DNA of 64,000 nucleotides from Hyaloraphidium curvatum (GCA_025558095.1 JAIVFI010000024.1:434001-498000), one strand, 5' to 3'; positions 31,484-43,010 are shown, counted from the first letter of the stretch. Made by a program: numbers and translations. Notes: generated by a model from the sequence alone, not told the origin.

Positions 31484-33460
31484 ATGGCGTCCGGCCGCGT
31501 CATCGCGCGGCTGCCGCAGCCGCGGGCCGGGCTGCTCCGCGCGCGCGCGCCGCCGCAGCCGCAGGCGCCCGCCGACGACGGCAGCGGCACGGCCCCGCTG
31601 GGCGCCGCCGGCGCGCACCCGCCGCCCCGCTCCTCGTCGTCGTCGGCGGCGCAGTCGTGGAAGGCGCCCGGCTCGGCCGCATCGGACAGGCGGCCGGACC
31701 TGAAGCGGCCCGCGCCCGCAATGGGCGACGAGAACTCGTACAGCGGCTCGCGAGCCTCGCGCCGCTCGGACCGCAGCGAGGACGCGTACGAGCGGCCGGC
31801 AAAATTCCGGGCCGTCGACGTGCAGCGCACCAGGGTGCCCGGCGACAGGGCCGGGGCTCCGGCCGCGGGTGCCATCCCCCGGCGAGCGGACATGGATGTT
31901 GATGTTCGGGACGACCGGGACGACCGGCGCAAGCGGCCTGCGCTCGGGCATCATGCCGTCGTGCCCACGGCGGAAACACGGCGGCCACAGCAAGCTGCGA
32001 CTGTCGCATCTTCTGCTTTGGCGCCCCTGGGAACTTCGCGCGTCCCCGAGCCCGCCAGCTACCGCGCGTCCACAGTTCCCTCCGCGGCGGCTGCTCCGCC
32101 GATGCCAAGTCGCAGTTTGGCATCGGGGCACTTGGAATCTGGCCGCGCTGTCGCAGAGAACCGCTTGACCGTGCGGCCGCGCAGCCCGCACGCGGCGAAC
32201 CGGACGGACGACCCGAAGCGCACTCACGTGGCACCCCTTGCCACCGCGTCTTCTAGAGCGGCTCTTGCAGCCGTGGCGAACTATGTGCCTCGGCCGAGCG
32301 CGGCTCGCGCAGGACGGACCTCATTGCCCTCCCTCGGCACTGCATTGGTGCCGGTCAGCCCGCGGCGGATCCAGACCGTGCCCAAGCCGCAACCTGCCAG
32401 GGTGCGGCGGCAAAGAATAGCGCACGATCGCGATGCCGCGCCCGAGCGGGTGGAGCCCCTGATACGGCAGCCGGCTCTGGAGCACCGCTTCTCGTCGCTC
32501 ACGGCGCTGGGCCCCATGGTGGAGCTGGATCCCCTGATGGTGTCCGAGTATGCCGACGACATTTACTCCTACTGGCGGTCGCTGGAGCTGAAGCTCCTTC
32601 CGGATCCGGGGTACATGCACAGACAGCCGGAGCTGTCGTGGGACATGCGCGCGACGCTGGTGAACTGGATGGTGCAGGTCCATGGCAGGTTCAAGCTCCT
32701 GCCCGAAACCCTGTTCCTCTCGGTCGGGCTCCTGGACCGCTTCCTCTCCACCCGGCCGGTGATCCTGTCCAAGTTCCAGTTGGTCGGCATCTCGGCGCTC
32801 TTCATCGCATGCAAGTTCGAGGAGATTTACTTCCCCAGCATCAACGACTTTGTCTTTGCCTGCGACGGCATTTACACCGTGGACGAGATCCGCCGCGCGG
32901 AGCGCTACATGCTCGGGGGCTTGAACTGGGAGATCGGGTCCGCCGGCCCGCTCAACTTCCTCCGCCGGCTGAATCGGGCCGACAACCACGATGCACGGAT
33001 TCGCGTCCTGGGCAAGTACCTGCTGGAAGCCACGATCGTCGACCCCAGGTTCCTGGCCGTGCAGCCCAGCGCGATGGTCGCGGCGTCGGTCTGGTTGGCG
33101 CGCAAGATGATCCACTGGGAGGAGGCCAGGCAGAGGCGGGCCAGCGGCGCGAGCTCAAACGGCAATGGAGCCGGGAGGGAATCGTCGTCGGTCGAAATCG
33201 AATGGGTGGGTCCGACCGGATGCTGGCGCCTCGAACCATGACTCACGTCACATCACGCTTTCCAGACTCCCCTGCATTACAATCTCTCCGGCCAATACAC
33301 GGAACCCGAACTCATACCCTTGGCGCAGGCCATCCTGGACTGCGCCTCCAAGCCGCAGAACCACGCCGCCGTCTTCGAGAAGTACGCCGACCAGGCACAG
33401 TACTTTGGGGTCAGCGACTTTGTGCGGCGGTGGTGCCTCTCGAACGGATTCGCGAACTAG
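31484..33460 (+). CDS. B-type mitotic cyclin
   Basis: Two exons (31484-33205, 33266-33460) encode 638 aa. The long N-terminal half is disordered, Ala/Pro/Arg-rich and contains an exact destruction box RAALAAVAN (RxxLxxxxN, about residues 257-265). The cyclin core begins near residue 350 with VSEYADDIYSYWRSLE, MRATLVNWMVQVHGRFKL (the MRAILVDW-like signature), LFLSVGLLDRFLS, ISALFIACKFEEIYFP, then the second fold LNFLRRLNRADNH and a C-terminus completed by exon 2 (HYNLSGYTEPELIPLA). It should activate a Cdk1-type kinase at mitosis and be degraded through APC/C. The 60-nt intron joins SVEIEW to TPLHYN. Confidence 0.96.
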
Positions 33461-34105
33461 CCATGTAGCCATGGAATCAAAGCGGCCTTCACACTCCGTC
33501 AGTTCGATGATGTCTTCAGGCAAATGAACTCTCATGGTGGCGCAGGCGAGCGCCGAGACGTCCATGCACTCAGACGCAAATTACGAAACCATCATTCGGA
33601 GTACGAAAGCCTCTTCAAGACCATCATTCGGCGTACGAAAACGTCGGATCCGAGCCGGATGGCAGGACGATGAACCGAGATGCTGACAGTGACGACGGGT
33701 CTCCTGGAAAGACGGATGAGAACGAAGAAGCCGTTGCGATGCGGCCAGGAAACGCACCTCTTCGTGTACAGCTTGACATTACAGGACGTGAATTCTGGCG
33801 AGGAGCGTCAGCATCGGTCCGTCGCACCCCAGTGGACCTCTTTTCTTTCGAGGTCCTCAAAGATCTTGGTGTTTCGGTGTGTCCGCAGAGCCAACGGCTC
33901 GGTGTAGCGGTTTCGCTTTCATCGCAGGACCATAGTTGTCCGCGCAGGGAAGATGAACTGACCTAGCTATCGAATCGTGTGGCCAGAGGTGGACGTTGGC
34001 CCTCCTGGCCGTTGATCAGGCCGCGCGATCATTGATCGCGCGCGGCCGAGTGAGCATTGACACATTCGCGCCCACCGTCCTGCCGGCTCCGCCGAAGCTG
34101 CAACG
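33461..34105. other. 645-bp intergenic stretch, only weak open frames
   Basis: Between cyclin and KIN17. A 98-codon open frame at 33670-33966 (+) and overlapping minus-strand frames show no recognisable domain or splice-supported extension. A tandem near-repeat GAAACCATCATTCGGAGTACGAAA-like unit occurs twice around 33585-33640 (about 32 nt period). I cannot support a gene here. Confidence 0.5.
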
Positions 34106-35411
34106 ATGGGGAAGGTATGAACTAGCTCCGCGACCCTGCGCAAGCGCAGTTGTCGAGCCGGAGGAGCTTCCTGCCGTGGCCGGAGGCACCAGTGTTTACC
34201 GGAACTCCCGCTCCAGGAAATGACCCCCAAGGAGATAGGAAAGATGATTAAGGCCAAGGGCCTGCAGAAGCTCAGATGGTATTGCCAGATGGTGGGTTCC
34301 GCCGGCTCCGCTCGGTCCCCGCCCGGGTCTGACGGCCCTCCTCTGCGCAGTGCGAAAAGCAGTGCCGGGACGAGAACGGCTTCAAGTGCCACTGTGCCTC
34401 GGAAGCGCACCAGCGGCAGATGATGCTCTTTGCCGAAAACTCTCGCAAGTACATGGACACCTTCAGCACCCAGTTCAAGGACGAGTTTCTGAAGCTCTTG
34501 TCTCGGAGGTTGGTTGGCCCCGGTTGCGACCCTGTGCGTGCCCCCCCCCAGCTGACCTTGTTTGCCAGGTTCGGAACTCGCCGTGTGATGGCCAACCTGG
34601 TCTACCAGGAGTACATCTCGGACCGACACCACGTGCACATGAACGCCACGCAGTGGTCGAGCTTGACGGAGTTCGTCAAGTGGATGGGGAAGGAGGGCAT
34701 CTGCGAGGTCGAGGACACGGAGAAGGGCTGGTTTATCAAATGGGTGGATAGGAGGCCGGAAACGCTGGCCAGGAAGGAAGCGGAGCTGCGCAAGGCTCGG
34801 TCCGACCGGGACGATGAGGAGCGGCAGGCAAAGCTTTTGGAAGAGCAGATCGAGCGCGCGAAAGCACAGGCCGTCGAGGTAGAGACGGTGAGTTTCGACG
34901 AGTCCTTTTGGGAAGGCTGCTAATGATTTGGGATTCGCAGACCGCGACAGAGCTCGTCCGGACAAACGAGGACGAAAAGGTCAAGGTCGAACTCAAGCCG
35001 GCGTTTTCCATGAAGCCTCTTGCAGCGCCGAAGAAGCTGAACGCGCTGGCAATGGCTTCGAAGAAGAGTGCACCACCTGCACCCTCGACGGAGGCGCTGG
35101 GAATTGGCAACGGGACCAAAAAGCTAAGCGCCGTCGAAGCCATCATTCTAGAGGAGCAGGCACGGAAGGATCGGGCGGGGAAGATGGAGAGCAGGGAGTC
35201 GCGAACGGGCGCGGGACCACCGGATCACGCCTACGATCGTCGCCGCGACGAGCGGTCTGGCGACCGGCGTTCCAGGTCCCGCTCGCCGGTGGGCCGTTCG
35301 CGGGATGATTACCGGGACAGGGGCGAGCGGAGGGACTTCGAGAGGCATCGTTCAAATGAGCGCCCGATGGAGCGGGCAAGGTCGCGGTCTCCAGCATATG
35401 CGAGTGGATGA
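34106..35411 (+). CDS. KIN17: KIN17/Rts2-type zinc-finger RNA/DNA-binding protein
   Basis: Five exons (34106-34114, 34217-34291, 34351-34508, 34569-34887, 34941-35411) give 343 aa. The first coding exon is nine nucleotides (Met-Gly-Lys). Seen: KMIKAKGLQKLRWYCQMCEKQC, the C2H2-like finger with CRDENGFKCHC and the two histidines in SEAHQR, then the winged-helix domain FGTRRVMANLVYQEYIS, HMNATQW and EKGWFIKWVDR. After a charged coiled coil and APKKLNALA, the protein ends in an Arg/Ser-rich tail from about residue 270. KIN17 acts in DNA replication/repair and splicing. The tandem SH3-like C-terminal module of animal KIN17 is not present; the RS tail takes its place. Confidence 0.94.
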
Positions 35412-35522
35412 GATAGATTTCTCCTGATGGCAATCTGCCGACACAGTCTGAATGCCATTGCAGTGTGTACACATGTGCTAATTCGATGGGTATCTTTGTC
35501 ACATATGACGAGCGACCCGAGA

Positions 35523-36791
35523 TCATCCGTAGAACGCCGCCGGACCACGCATTCGCCGCTTGTCGCCGGAAGTGAGATTGAATCTGTCGGGAGTGGGGCC
35601 ACGTGAGGTCGAACCAAAACAGTGAACGAATAGAACTCACTTGTCGACAACGTCGCTGATGGCATTGCAACCCTTCGTAAGCACGGCCAGATACGAGGTC
35701 AGCAACACGTCGTTGACGTCCGTCAAGAACTCCTGTCGGAACTGTGGACTGTCTATCGTGGGCAGGCGGCAGCACAGGCTCGATATCTGGCGCATCATGT
35801 TATGGTCCCGCGCGACCTTGCCTGGGTTGGCGGGGTGAGCGGAAAGCGGGGAGCAGCCTGCGGTCCAGCGCACCGTCCTCGACGTCCTTGACGTACTGGT
35901 ACAGCAGGCCGATGCGAGAGTGCAGCATCTTGATGGCATTCTTCTGCCCCACGAGATGTTGAATCACTGAGGAAGATACCGTTGAGTGGGCGTAAACGTG
36001 CACGCGGAAGGGCGTCCGTACCGCCCGAGCCCTCCGACGCATCCGCGACTGCCGCCTTGGCGACATGGTTCACGGCTATCCGCTCCGCCTCCATGGTCTC
36101 CACCCGATACTGTGACCGGACAAACAACGTTTGCGCACGGCCGTCAACCAGGTCGATGACTGATTCGTAAACCGCGATGGGCAGGTCCTTGCTGGTCGCG
36201 ACGACGTTCGGGAAGAGCTGGACGTAAAGAGGCGATTCGTTGAATGTCAAGAACTGCTCGTGAACGTGGATTTCTGCCGCCGTCGGCTCCGGTCCAGTCG
36301 AGTACCATCCCAGAAAGTCGAAGTCTTTGAACACCTGTCGCACTTTGTAAAGGTGAGGTGAGCTCCCGGAAGCTCGCGAAGCCCATTACGTTGCTCTTGC
36401 TTCGTCGTGAAGTACGTCTTGTCGATCTCCATCTTGCCGTCGACGTCCTTGAACGGCACCTCGAAAGAATTGAAGATCTCCACGTCGCGTCCCTTCTGTA
36501 TCCCGAGCAACGCCCCAAGAACTGGTGCAGGCCATATGAGGCTACCGACCCGCGATGACTGAATGGTAGAAAGCGCTAACCTGTAGGCGAACTCGTCTCC
36601 GTCTGCGCTTTTGTCCTGGTGAAGTGGTCCGAGACGTTCATGATGACCAGAGGGTGCCTGCGCCGGTTGTTCGGCATCCGCGGCCAAGACGCGCCGCGTT
36701 ACGCAACTCACAGCGTGATGCTAAGACCGCTGCTGTTCGGCGCCTTGGAGACGACGCCATCGACGCGTCCGGCGGGCGGCTCGGCGGACAT
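35523..36791 (-). CDS. CSN6: COP9 signalosome subunit 6
   Basis: Seven exons (36712-36791, 36581-36657, 36390-36521, 36022-36342, 35874-35966, 35641-35821, 35523-35583) encode 314 aa. Seen: an MPN domain starting SSGLSITLHPLVIMNVSDH, VLGALLGIQKGRDVEIFNSFEV, VFKDFDFLGWYSTG, INESP-like FNESPLYVQL and VYESVIDLVDG, followed by the helical C-terminus HLVGQKNAIKMLHSR, VLTKGCNAISDVVDKFN and RRMRGPAAFYG. The JAMM metal ligands are absent, as is normal for CSN6, which is a structural partner of the CSN5 deneddylase. Introns are 47-59 nt. It converges on KIN17 with 111 bp between stops. Confidence 0.94.
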
Positions 36792-36945
36792 CGCGGCGCG
36801 GAGCAGCGCGCGGAGTCTGAGACGCGCACACGAAGCTCCTCATTACACGTTACGAAGCGCATGTATGATGGAAGACGCGATAGTCTCGCAGTCTTGAAGG
36901 ATCATCAATCGTTGGCTCAGACTGTCTGGTCAGCGTGATTCGGCC
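36792..36945. promoter_or_regulatory. 154-bp divergent promoter, CSN6 / dysferlin-domain gene
   Basis: Gap between two divergent start codons. AT-richer than the flanking exons, with no defined motif. Confidence 0.4.
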
Positions 36946-37889
36946 ATGGACCCGGCCTCTGGCAAGGTTACACGCCCTCCATCCCTGGCCTCGTCCGTGA
37001 CGGCGCCTCCCTTGCCTCTGCGGCCTGGTTCGGCTCCGCCCCCGCCGAAGCCCCCGCGGGCAGCTGCTGCCGGCCGATCAATCACCCCGTCCACCATCTC
37101 TCGTGCATCCGATCTACCCACTTCGGACGTTGTGCTGTACGAGAACGAGCGGCGGAACGAAGTCGGAGTGTTCAGCTCCTTGAACCTTTTGCCTACGGAC
37201 CCGCCAGCATGGTGCGACGCCTCGTCGCAACCGACACTTTCCGCGGACGCTCTGGAGTTGACATCGGGGTGGGAATGGGTCGGCAAATGGGTACCGGACT
37301 CTTGGGCGTACAGCAACCGCGTTTCCGGCCCGTGGGTCGACGCTGAGGGAGACTGCGTTTTTCGGAGAAGAAAGTGGACCCGCCGAAAGCGGAAGAAGCA
37401 CGCCGGCGCTGCGGATGCGGGTCCACGGGCCGGCGGAGGAACGCTGAGGCGTCAGACGAGGCTGGAAAGCATGTCGGTCACCGAGGCATACCAGCTCCTG
37501 CTGCGCGACGGGACGAGGATCGACCGCGAAAGGGTGGATATTTGTAGGCGTCTGGCGCAGACCGCCGAAATAGGGGCCACCGAGAAGCGGAACATTCTCA
37601 TCAAAGACGTGAGTTACACATAGCGTCGCAGCTTCTTTCTTAGCCATTGCCGCTGATTTTGGGTTGTCAGCTTCTTCTAATTCTCCAGAAGTTGGATCAT
37701 GACCAGTCGCGCATGGAATGCTTGGAGGGATTCGCCCCGGTCCTGACGTCCGGCGGCCCAGTACCAAAGGAACTCTGCGACCAGCTGGTTAAGACCCGGC
37801 TCACGTTCTTCTCGGATCGGCAGAGAGCGGCGGCATGGGTTGGCTATGCCATTACGCCGCAAGGTCTCGCTCCGCTAGTCTCGGCATGA
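36946..37889 (+). CDS. Dysferlin-domain protein (Pex24/Pex30/Spo73-like)
   Basis: Two exons (36946-37608, 37671-37889) give 293 aa. After a Pro-rich start, a DysF module is visible: VVLYENERRNEVGVFSSLNLLPTDPPAW, then GWEWVGKWVPDSW, and the closing DAEGDCVFRRRKWTRRKRKK, the paired N- and C-terminal DysF halves. The C-terminal third is helical (MSVTEAYQLLLRDG onward) and contains no membrane segment. In fungi this module occurs in peroxisome-size peroxins (Pex28-32) and in Spo73; the lack of a reticulon-like membrane part makes it closer to Spo73 in layout. Role uncertain. Confidence 0.7.
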
Positions 37890-37947
37890 TGGTCGATCCT
37901 CCACGGTACATCTTGAGGGAAGAAAGATGGTTGACGCCCACCACGCT

Positions 37948-38657
37948 TCATTCGTCCGAATCGCTGTCCAGGGCCTTGTGCCGTTTGATCTTCCGCCTGC
38001 CAGGTTCGTCGTCGTCGGACGACCCGTCGCTCCGCCGCTTGTCCTCGGCAGCCCGTTCCTCCCCCGAATCTTCATCCTTCTCGCTTCTGCGTTCCTCGCT
38101 CAAATCCCGCTCCTGGGAAACCCGCTGCTGCCGCCTGCTCTCCTCGCCGTTGTCCCGTTCCGGGTCCCCCCGTCCACGATCTTCCTCCTCTCTGTCGCTG
38201 CCGTCCACGTTGTCCTGCGGCTTGTTGGCGGCGTCAATGGCGTCGATCCAGGCGTGATAGACGTCCGTAGCGTCCGTGAGACCTGGCGCGGACCGCGGCG
38301 TCACAGGCGGGCCGGGAGCCCGTGCACAACGATTCACAGACTTCCGATGGCCTGACTCCATTCCTCGTGGCAAACTGCACACCGAAGGCTGCCCCGCTTG
38401 ATCTTCCGGTCGCTGCGGGGTCCGTCTGTCAGGTCCGTGCCCGATGCCGACCCTGGACCCCCAAGGTTCGTTCCCGGGGCTCCTCACAGCTTGACCTCAA
38501 TGCAGCGCTCATGGTTGCAAAAGAGACAATTGAACTCTCTGTCCATGGAAATCTTGGCCTTCTTGACACTGGCTCAATTGACTGCAGTCAGGCCTCCCTT
38601 CGCTCGAGTTCGTGGCAGGAACGCGTACGGTGCTCTCTTGGACTTCCTTTTCCCCAT
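37948..38657 (-). CDS. ELF1: Transcription elongation factor Elf1/ELOF1
   Basis: Four exons (38629-38657, 38488-38568, 38342-38412, 37948-38282) give 171 aa. The start MGKRKSKRAPVKKA is the typical basic N-terminus; a zinc ribbon follows with CLFCNHE and CAVCHEE, and then the conserved TDATDVYHAWIDAIDAANK helix. After about residue 85 the protein continues as a highly charged Asp/Glu/Arg/Ser tail, as in fungal Elf1 but longer. Elf1 binds RNA polymerase II near the DNA entry and helps passage through nucleosomes. Its stop is 58 bp from that of the convergent dysferlin-domain gene. Confidence 0.95.
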
Positions 38658-38909
38658 TTCTAACTTCGCAACGCGTGCAGGTAACCGCGGTGCGAATGAC
38701 TGGAGTTCAGCTCGGCTGTCAGGCTGGAAGTTCAGATTGAGGTGGTGCGGGTCGCGGCGCCGCGGCCGCGGCGCGGGCGGTTTCCGTCGGTTCCTCCGCT
38801 CTTCCCTGTTTCCACTCCAGCCCGGGCCCGCAGCCAGTGCGAGAGACCCGCTCCTGAGCCACCAGTACGAAGTTCATTCAGCCGCGGAAAGAGGAGAAGG
38901 GAGAGGAGG
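38658..38909. promoter_or_regulatory. 252-bp divergent promoter region
   Basis: Between ELF1 (-) and the 99-aa unknown protein (+). The right-hand part (38740-38905) is GC-rich; no core element stands out. Confidence 0.4.
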
Positions 38910-39262
38910 ATGATCCGCGTCGTCGGGCTCACCGGCGAAGCGCTCGTTCTGGACGGATCTTGGGTCGAGAAACTACGCGGCGGCTATTCAGTTTCGAAAG
39001 TGCCGGCGGATTCTGTGAAGGAGGCAAAATGGGAGGATATCACGAGGTCGGACCGAATGAACCAGGAGTGTTCAGAGAGTAACGCCGACGCTTCCTAAGA
39101 CGGAAAAACGTGCTCTTTGGCCCGAAGGAAACCATCGTGCAGGTTCTGCTAAGCTTCTCCAACGGCCCCTTCTTGACCCTGCAAGTGCCGGAGGAGCGGC
39201 GCGCGGAGCTTGTCAGTCTTGTTGAGGCAATACTTGCTCACCGGAAACTGAGCACGACATAG
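38910..39262 (+). CDS. Unknown 99-aa protein
   Basis: Two exons (38910-39046, 39100-39262) joined across a 53-nt GT-AG intron. The product begins MIRVVGLTGEALVLDGSW and contains an alternating hydrophobic pattern (TIVQVLLSFSNGPFLTLQV) suggesting a small beta-rich domain of PH-like size, followed by a C-terminal helix (ERRAELVSLVEAILAHRK). No family is recognised. It is the last host gene before the transposon island. The intron and the regular secondary-structure pattern argue that it is real. Confidence 0.5.
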
Positions 39263-39649
39263 TACTGCCAGCTCAACAGCAGATGCTTGCCAGCATGGAT
39301 GCTTGGTTGAACACGCATCTTTGGCTCAGATAAATGGTGAATCCATGCTTTGAAACCATACTTGGCTGAGCCAATCTGGCAAGCAGATGAACATGTGTAT
39401 TACTTATTCGATGTCGCAATCCAAGTTGTGTTGTATGTAAAGGACGGAGCTGGGGCTCAAGATATAGGTGGAAAACAACTCGCAAGCTCGTTGTGCACCT
39501 GGCCTTTTGACTATTCGATAGACCGTGCCTGATGCTTTGCAATGACCTTGGTCACAAAGTTGCGAAATAAAGCTGGCATGCAGGCCACAGGGTTGGAGCA
39601 TAGGACATGCTGGCTCAATTGATGATTGCTTATGGTGCATGCCTTAGAA
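39263..39649. other. Non-coding flank of the transposon island
   Basis: No gene is supported. Base composition drops sharply in GC compared with host genes, and short segments (for example CTTTTGACTATTCGATAG near 39505) recur near 42295, suggesting old repeat-derived sequence. Confidence 0.5.
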
Positions 39650-42100
39650 TAGAATAGTATTGGTGACCCGGACCTGCCCCTGGCTTGGCCGCTGTTACAC
39701 CATGAGTTTGCTGCTAATTGCAAAGTTCATCGTCGTCGTGTGTCTTTTTCATTTTCCCAGTTTTCCTGTCCTTCATGGACTTTGAGATGAAGCTGGCAAT
39801 GGAGTTGAGGGCCTTCTCCATCCTTCTGCCGCCTCGCTTTGATTGTGGGCTCGAACTCCTTGATGCTAAGAGCCCAGAGCCACGTCTCCATGTTCCACTC
39901 GCGGCCTAGTGCTTCCAATCTAGTCTGCAGCTTCTGGCGCCGCTCCGCATTTGCTGAGCAGTGAAACAGAAAGTGTTGTTCGTCTCCAATGTGCTCAGGG
40001 TCATGCTTGCACGTTCTCTGCTGCACCTCAAGTCCTTGGTGCCTGCCTGTCTCCACCTCCAGGTCGTGGGTAGAGCACAGCAACTTTTGGACATCCCTCC
40101 GGTGCTTCTCCACCCGGATCAGGGATGGTCCGATGTGGCCAAAGGTCATGTCACACATCCTCCAGAAGTGCAGCTTGTATCATTATCCTTGAGCTTCTGG
40201 GCATTGATCTCCCTGAACTTGCCCTTCACAAGATTCTCCACAGTCTCCTTGGGCCATGAGAAAGTGTCCTTCTCCCACATGCCGGTTGAGGTCAGCTGAT
40301 ACCCCAGAAGCTTGAAGCTGTCAACCCTCTTCAGCTCCTGGTCCCTGTACATGAGCTTTACACGGTGAGGTATCCTCCTGGCCATCCACTCTGTCTTGCT
40401 GACGTTGATCTCCAGCCCATTGGCACTGGCATATGCAGACAAAAGATCCAGCTGCATCCTGGCATCCTTCACCGTCTTCGAGATCAAAGTGGTGTCGTCT
40501 GCAAAGAACAGAGCCAGCAAGCTGACTATCCTCTCCTGATCCTCTTCCTCCTCAGACACCATGCCCAGATCCATCCCTTTTGCACCATTGGCCTCCATCA
40601 TGAAAGCAGTGATGTCGTTGATGAACAAGATGAAGAACAGCGACGAGAGAGGGTCCCCCTGCTTCACTCCGGTCAGGAACTTGATGAAGTCTGACTTGGT
40701 CCCGTCTTCATCCCGGAGCCGTCCCCACACGCGCCCGAACGCCATCTCGAACATGTCAACAACCTGTTTGGGTACACCCATCTCCTCCAGTTTCTGCCAT
40801 AACCTGGGGTGTTCCACCGTGTCAAAAGCCTTTGTGAAATCTACAAAGACCATGATCAGCTTCTCCTTGCGTGCCTTGGCCAGGGAGAAGAGTGCCTCGG
40901 CAAGGAACACTGCATGAAGGGTCAATCTCCGTGCACGGAATCCAAACTGCGAGCCTTCCAGCAGCTTGTTGCACTCAGCCCAGGGAGCTAGCCGAGCGTT
41001 CCAGACCAGGGAGAAGACCTTCTCCAGCGTCCTCTCTATGCTGATGCCTCGGTAGTTGCCAGCCACGTTCTTGGGCCCCTTCTTGTGCAGCATCACCAGC
41101 AGTGTCTGGCCCCAGTCATCCATCTTGACGCCATTGAGCACGTCGTTGAGGAGGTTGACAACAGCTTGCTTCAGTACTGCAGTCCCGTACTTGACGAACT
41201 CGAGCCGGATCCCATCCTCGTCCTTTGCCTTGCCGTTGGGGGCCTTCTTCAAGACCCTCTCCAGCTCCTTGAGGGTGATGGGGCGCAGCAGGTCTCCAGA
41301 AGGCGTGATCGTGGCCTTGGGAAGTGGTGGAAACGTGAGCCTTGGATCCTCCTCGATCTTGGTCACGTATTCGGCGCTGGCGACCATCTCCATGTGGCGC
41401 ACCAGCTCTGCAAAGGGCACGGGGTTGCCCTTGCGCCTTGCGTGAGCCTTTCCAAGCAGCTGGTAGTACCCCTTAGGCTCTCGCCTGAAGAGTCGCTCTA
41501 GCAGCTTGGAGTTCTCTCGCTCAGCAACCCTCCGCATCCTCTTCTCCAACTTCTTCCGCTCCTTCTCCAGCTCCCGCGTCTTCCCCTGGTACTCCTTCTT
41601 CCACTCGTCCTTCTCCATGAGGGATCGCAGCTCAAGAAGGCGTGACAGCTTCCGATCGATCTCGGCCCTCTCTGCCGAGTCCGCAAAGCCGTTGAGGAAC
41701 TTGTCCGCCTCTTCGTGTACGCTGACCTTGTCGTACTTCTTCTTTGCGACCTTGTTCACCGCTGCCATGATCTGGATGAGCCGGTTGCACTTGTCGGATC
41801 CAGCTTGAAGTTGCTCGTACTCTTGCATTGCCTCCTTGACCCAGGGCTCGTCGTAGAGGTTTCGCATTATTGCGAGGAAGTGGAAGTCGCACGGCACGGG
41901 CTTGCAGTGCGGCTTGTTCTCCTTCGCAGCTGGTCGCACGAGGTTGGCCTTGATGGTCAGGCTCAGGGCCATGTGGTCTGAGGTGACGACCCAGCCTTCC
42001 TTCACAAATGCAAGCTGGGTGACCGTCCCGTAGCGGCTCTGCGGCACGATTGCGTAGTCCAAGGTGCTGTCCCGCTTGCCATCCTTTCCTGCGCGAGTTG
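39650..42100 (-). mobile_element. APE-type LINE, copy A (5'-truncated, internally deleted)
   Basis: Minus-strand non-LTR retrotransposon matching copy B at 50033-52664 almost base for base. Its 3' end is the shared tail before CACCAATACTATTCTATTCT (near 39655) and similarity to copy B stops at about 42100 inside the endonuclease, as expected for 5' truncation. Relative to copy B it lacks the segment between TSTG and MWEKDT (about 150 residues; copy B 50640-51120), but it retains the reverse-transcriptase active-site block that copy B has lost. A 2-nt insertion near 40165 shifts the frame before the C-terminal zinc-finger region. Confidence 0.9.
39727..42100 (-). pseudogene. LINE ORF2 remnant of copy A
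   Basis: Reading 5' to 3' on the minus strand: the C-terminal end of the APE endonuclease (DSTLDYAIV, SDHMALSLTIK), a coiled linker, and reverse transcriptase with YRGISI, FGFRARR, FVDFTKAFDTVEH, GVKQGDPLS and the catalytic LFFADDTTLI. After the internal deletion the frame runs into a stop at 40146 because of a 2-nt insertion; the remaining CCHC-like C-terminal part (DEQHFLFHC) lies in another frame down to 39727. Confidence 0.88.
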
Positions 42101-42811
42101 TAGTCCGCGTCCACGGTCCAACCCCGAGCAACCCCAAGCACCCCACGATAACCTGCCCGGGGGATAACAAGGGCCATTGGACCGGGTTCCGGGCAGCGTT
42201 CGGCCAAGCTCGACACGAAACGGCGATTTGTGGGAATTAAAGAAAAGGGATTGTCCTGCCGGGGGGAAACTTTTGACCCCAACCTCCTATTCTATCGAAT
42301 AGTCAAAAGGCAACACCTTCTCGTATGGCATGTGCCTGGCTCCAGCACCTCCGTTGCAGCATTGGCCCCATGAATGTCACTCTGGCCCCGTCTTCATTCT
42401 GGTAACCTGCCAGGACAGTGACCAAGATTGGTGAACCTTCAGACATGCTCGGATTGTAAACCTATGATCAAGAAAGTCTCTGCCATGGTCATTCGTGTGT
42501 TCGACCCCTACCCTCAAGCTCATGGTGCTCAGGCTGTCTCTTGCTCAGGTTGGAGGTGCAGCACAGCGGCTTCTGCAGGACCCAACCAACCCCCCAGCCC
42601 ATGTTCCCCTCCCCTTGTTAGACCCCTTCCCCTCCCCAATCTCATTTGAATGAAAGGATGGTAGTGGCCTTTGAAGCTCCAACAAACTCGGACACATTAG
42701 TGGATGGGGACCCACGGTGCCCAAGTCGAGTCCTCCAAGGGGTTGGGCACTACTGTAGACTGTAACACAGACAAACGATTGGCTCGAAAATGCATGCCCC
42801 TCAGTGGGCTT
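42101..42811. other. Repeat-derived, no gene seen
   Basis: Follows the truncation point of LINE copy A. It carries short open frames only, low GC, and short matches to other parts of the island. Probably old transposon debris. Confidence 0.45.
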
Positions 42812-43010
42812 GAATGCTGCCCAGTTCCAAATTCCTTTGAGGGCCCTGGCCTTATAGAGCAAGTAGAATGCCGCATCAACTGTCTTGATGCGCATGAGGA
42901 ACTTGAGAGCCGGCTCATCATGGTCATGAGCTGCAAGAGGGTACTGGTCAGTGATCGCATACAGACAAGCCAGGGAGGTAGATTTGGGCTGATGAGTGAC
43001 AGCACAAAGT
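42812..43010 (-). repeat. Diverged LINE fragment (RT C-terminal part)
   Basis: About 200 bp similar to 50685-50890 of LINE copy B, including the GATCGCATACAGACA and GGGAGGTAGA blocks, with many substitutions. It is clearly older than copies A and B. Confidence 0.75.

Noticed and set aside
33670-33966. A 98-codon plus-strand frame between cyclin and KIN17
   Set aside because: No domain, no splice-supported extension, and overlapping minus frames look equally good.
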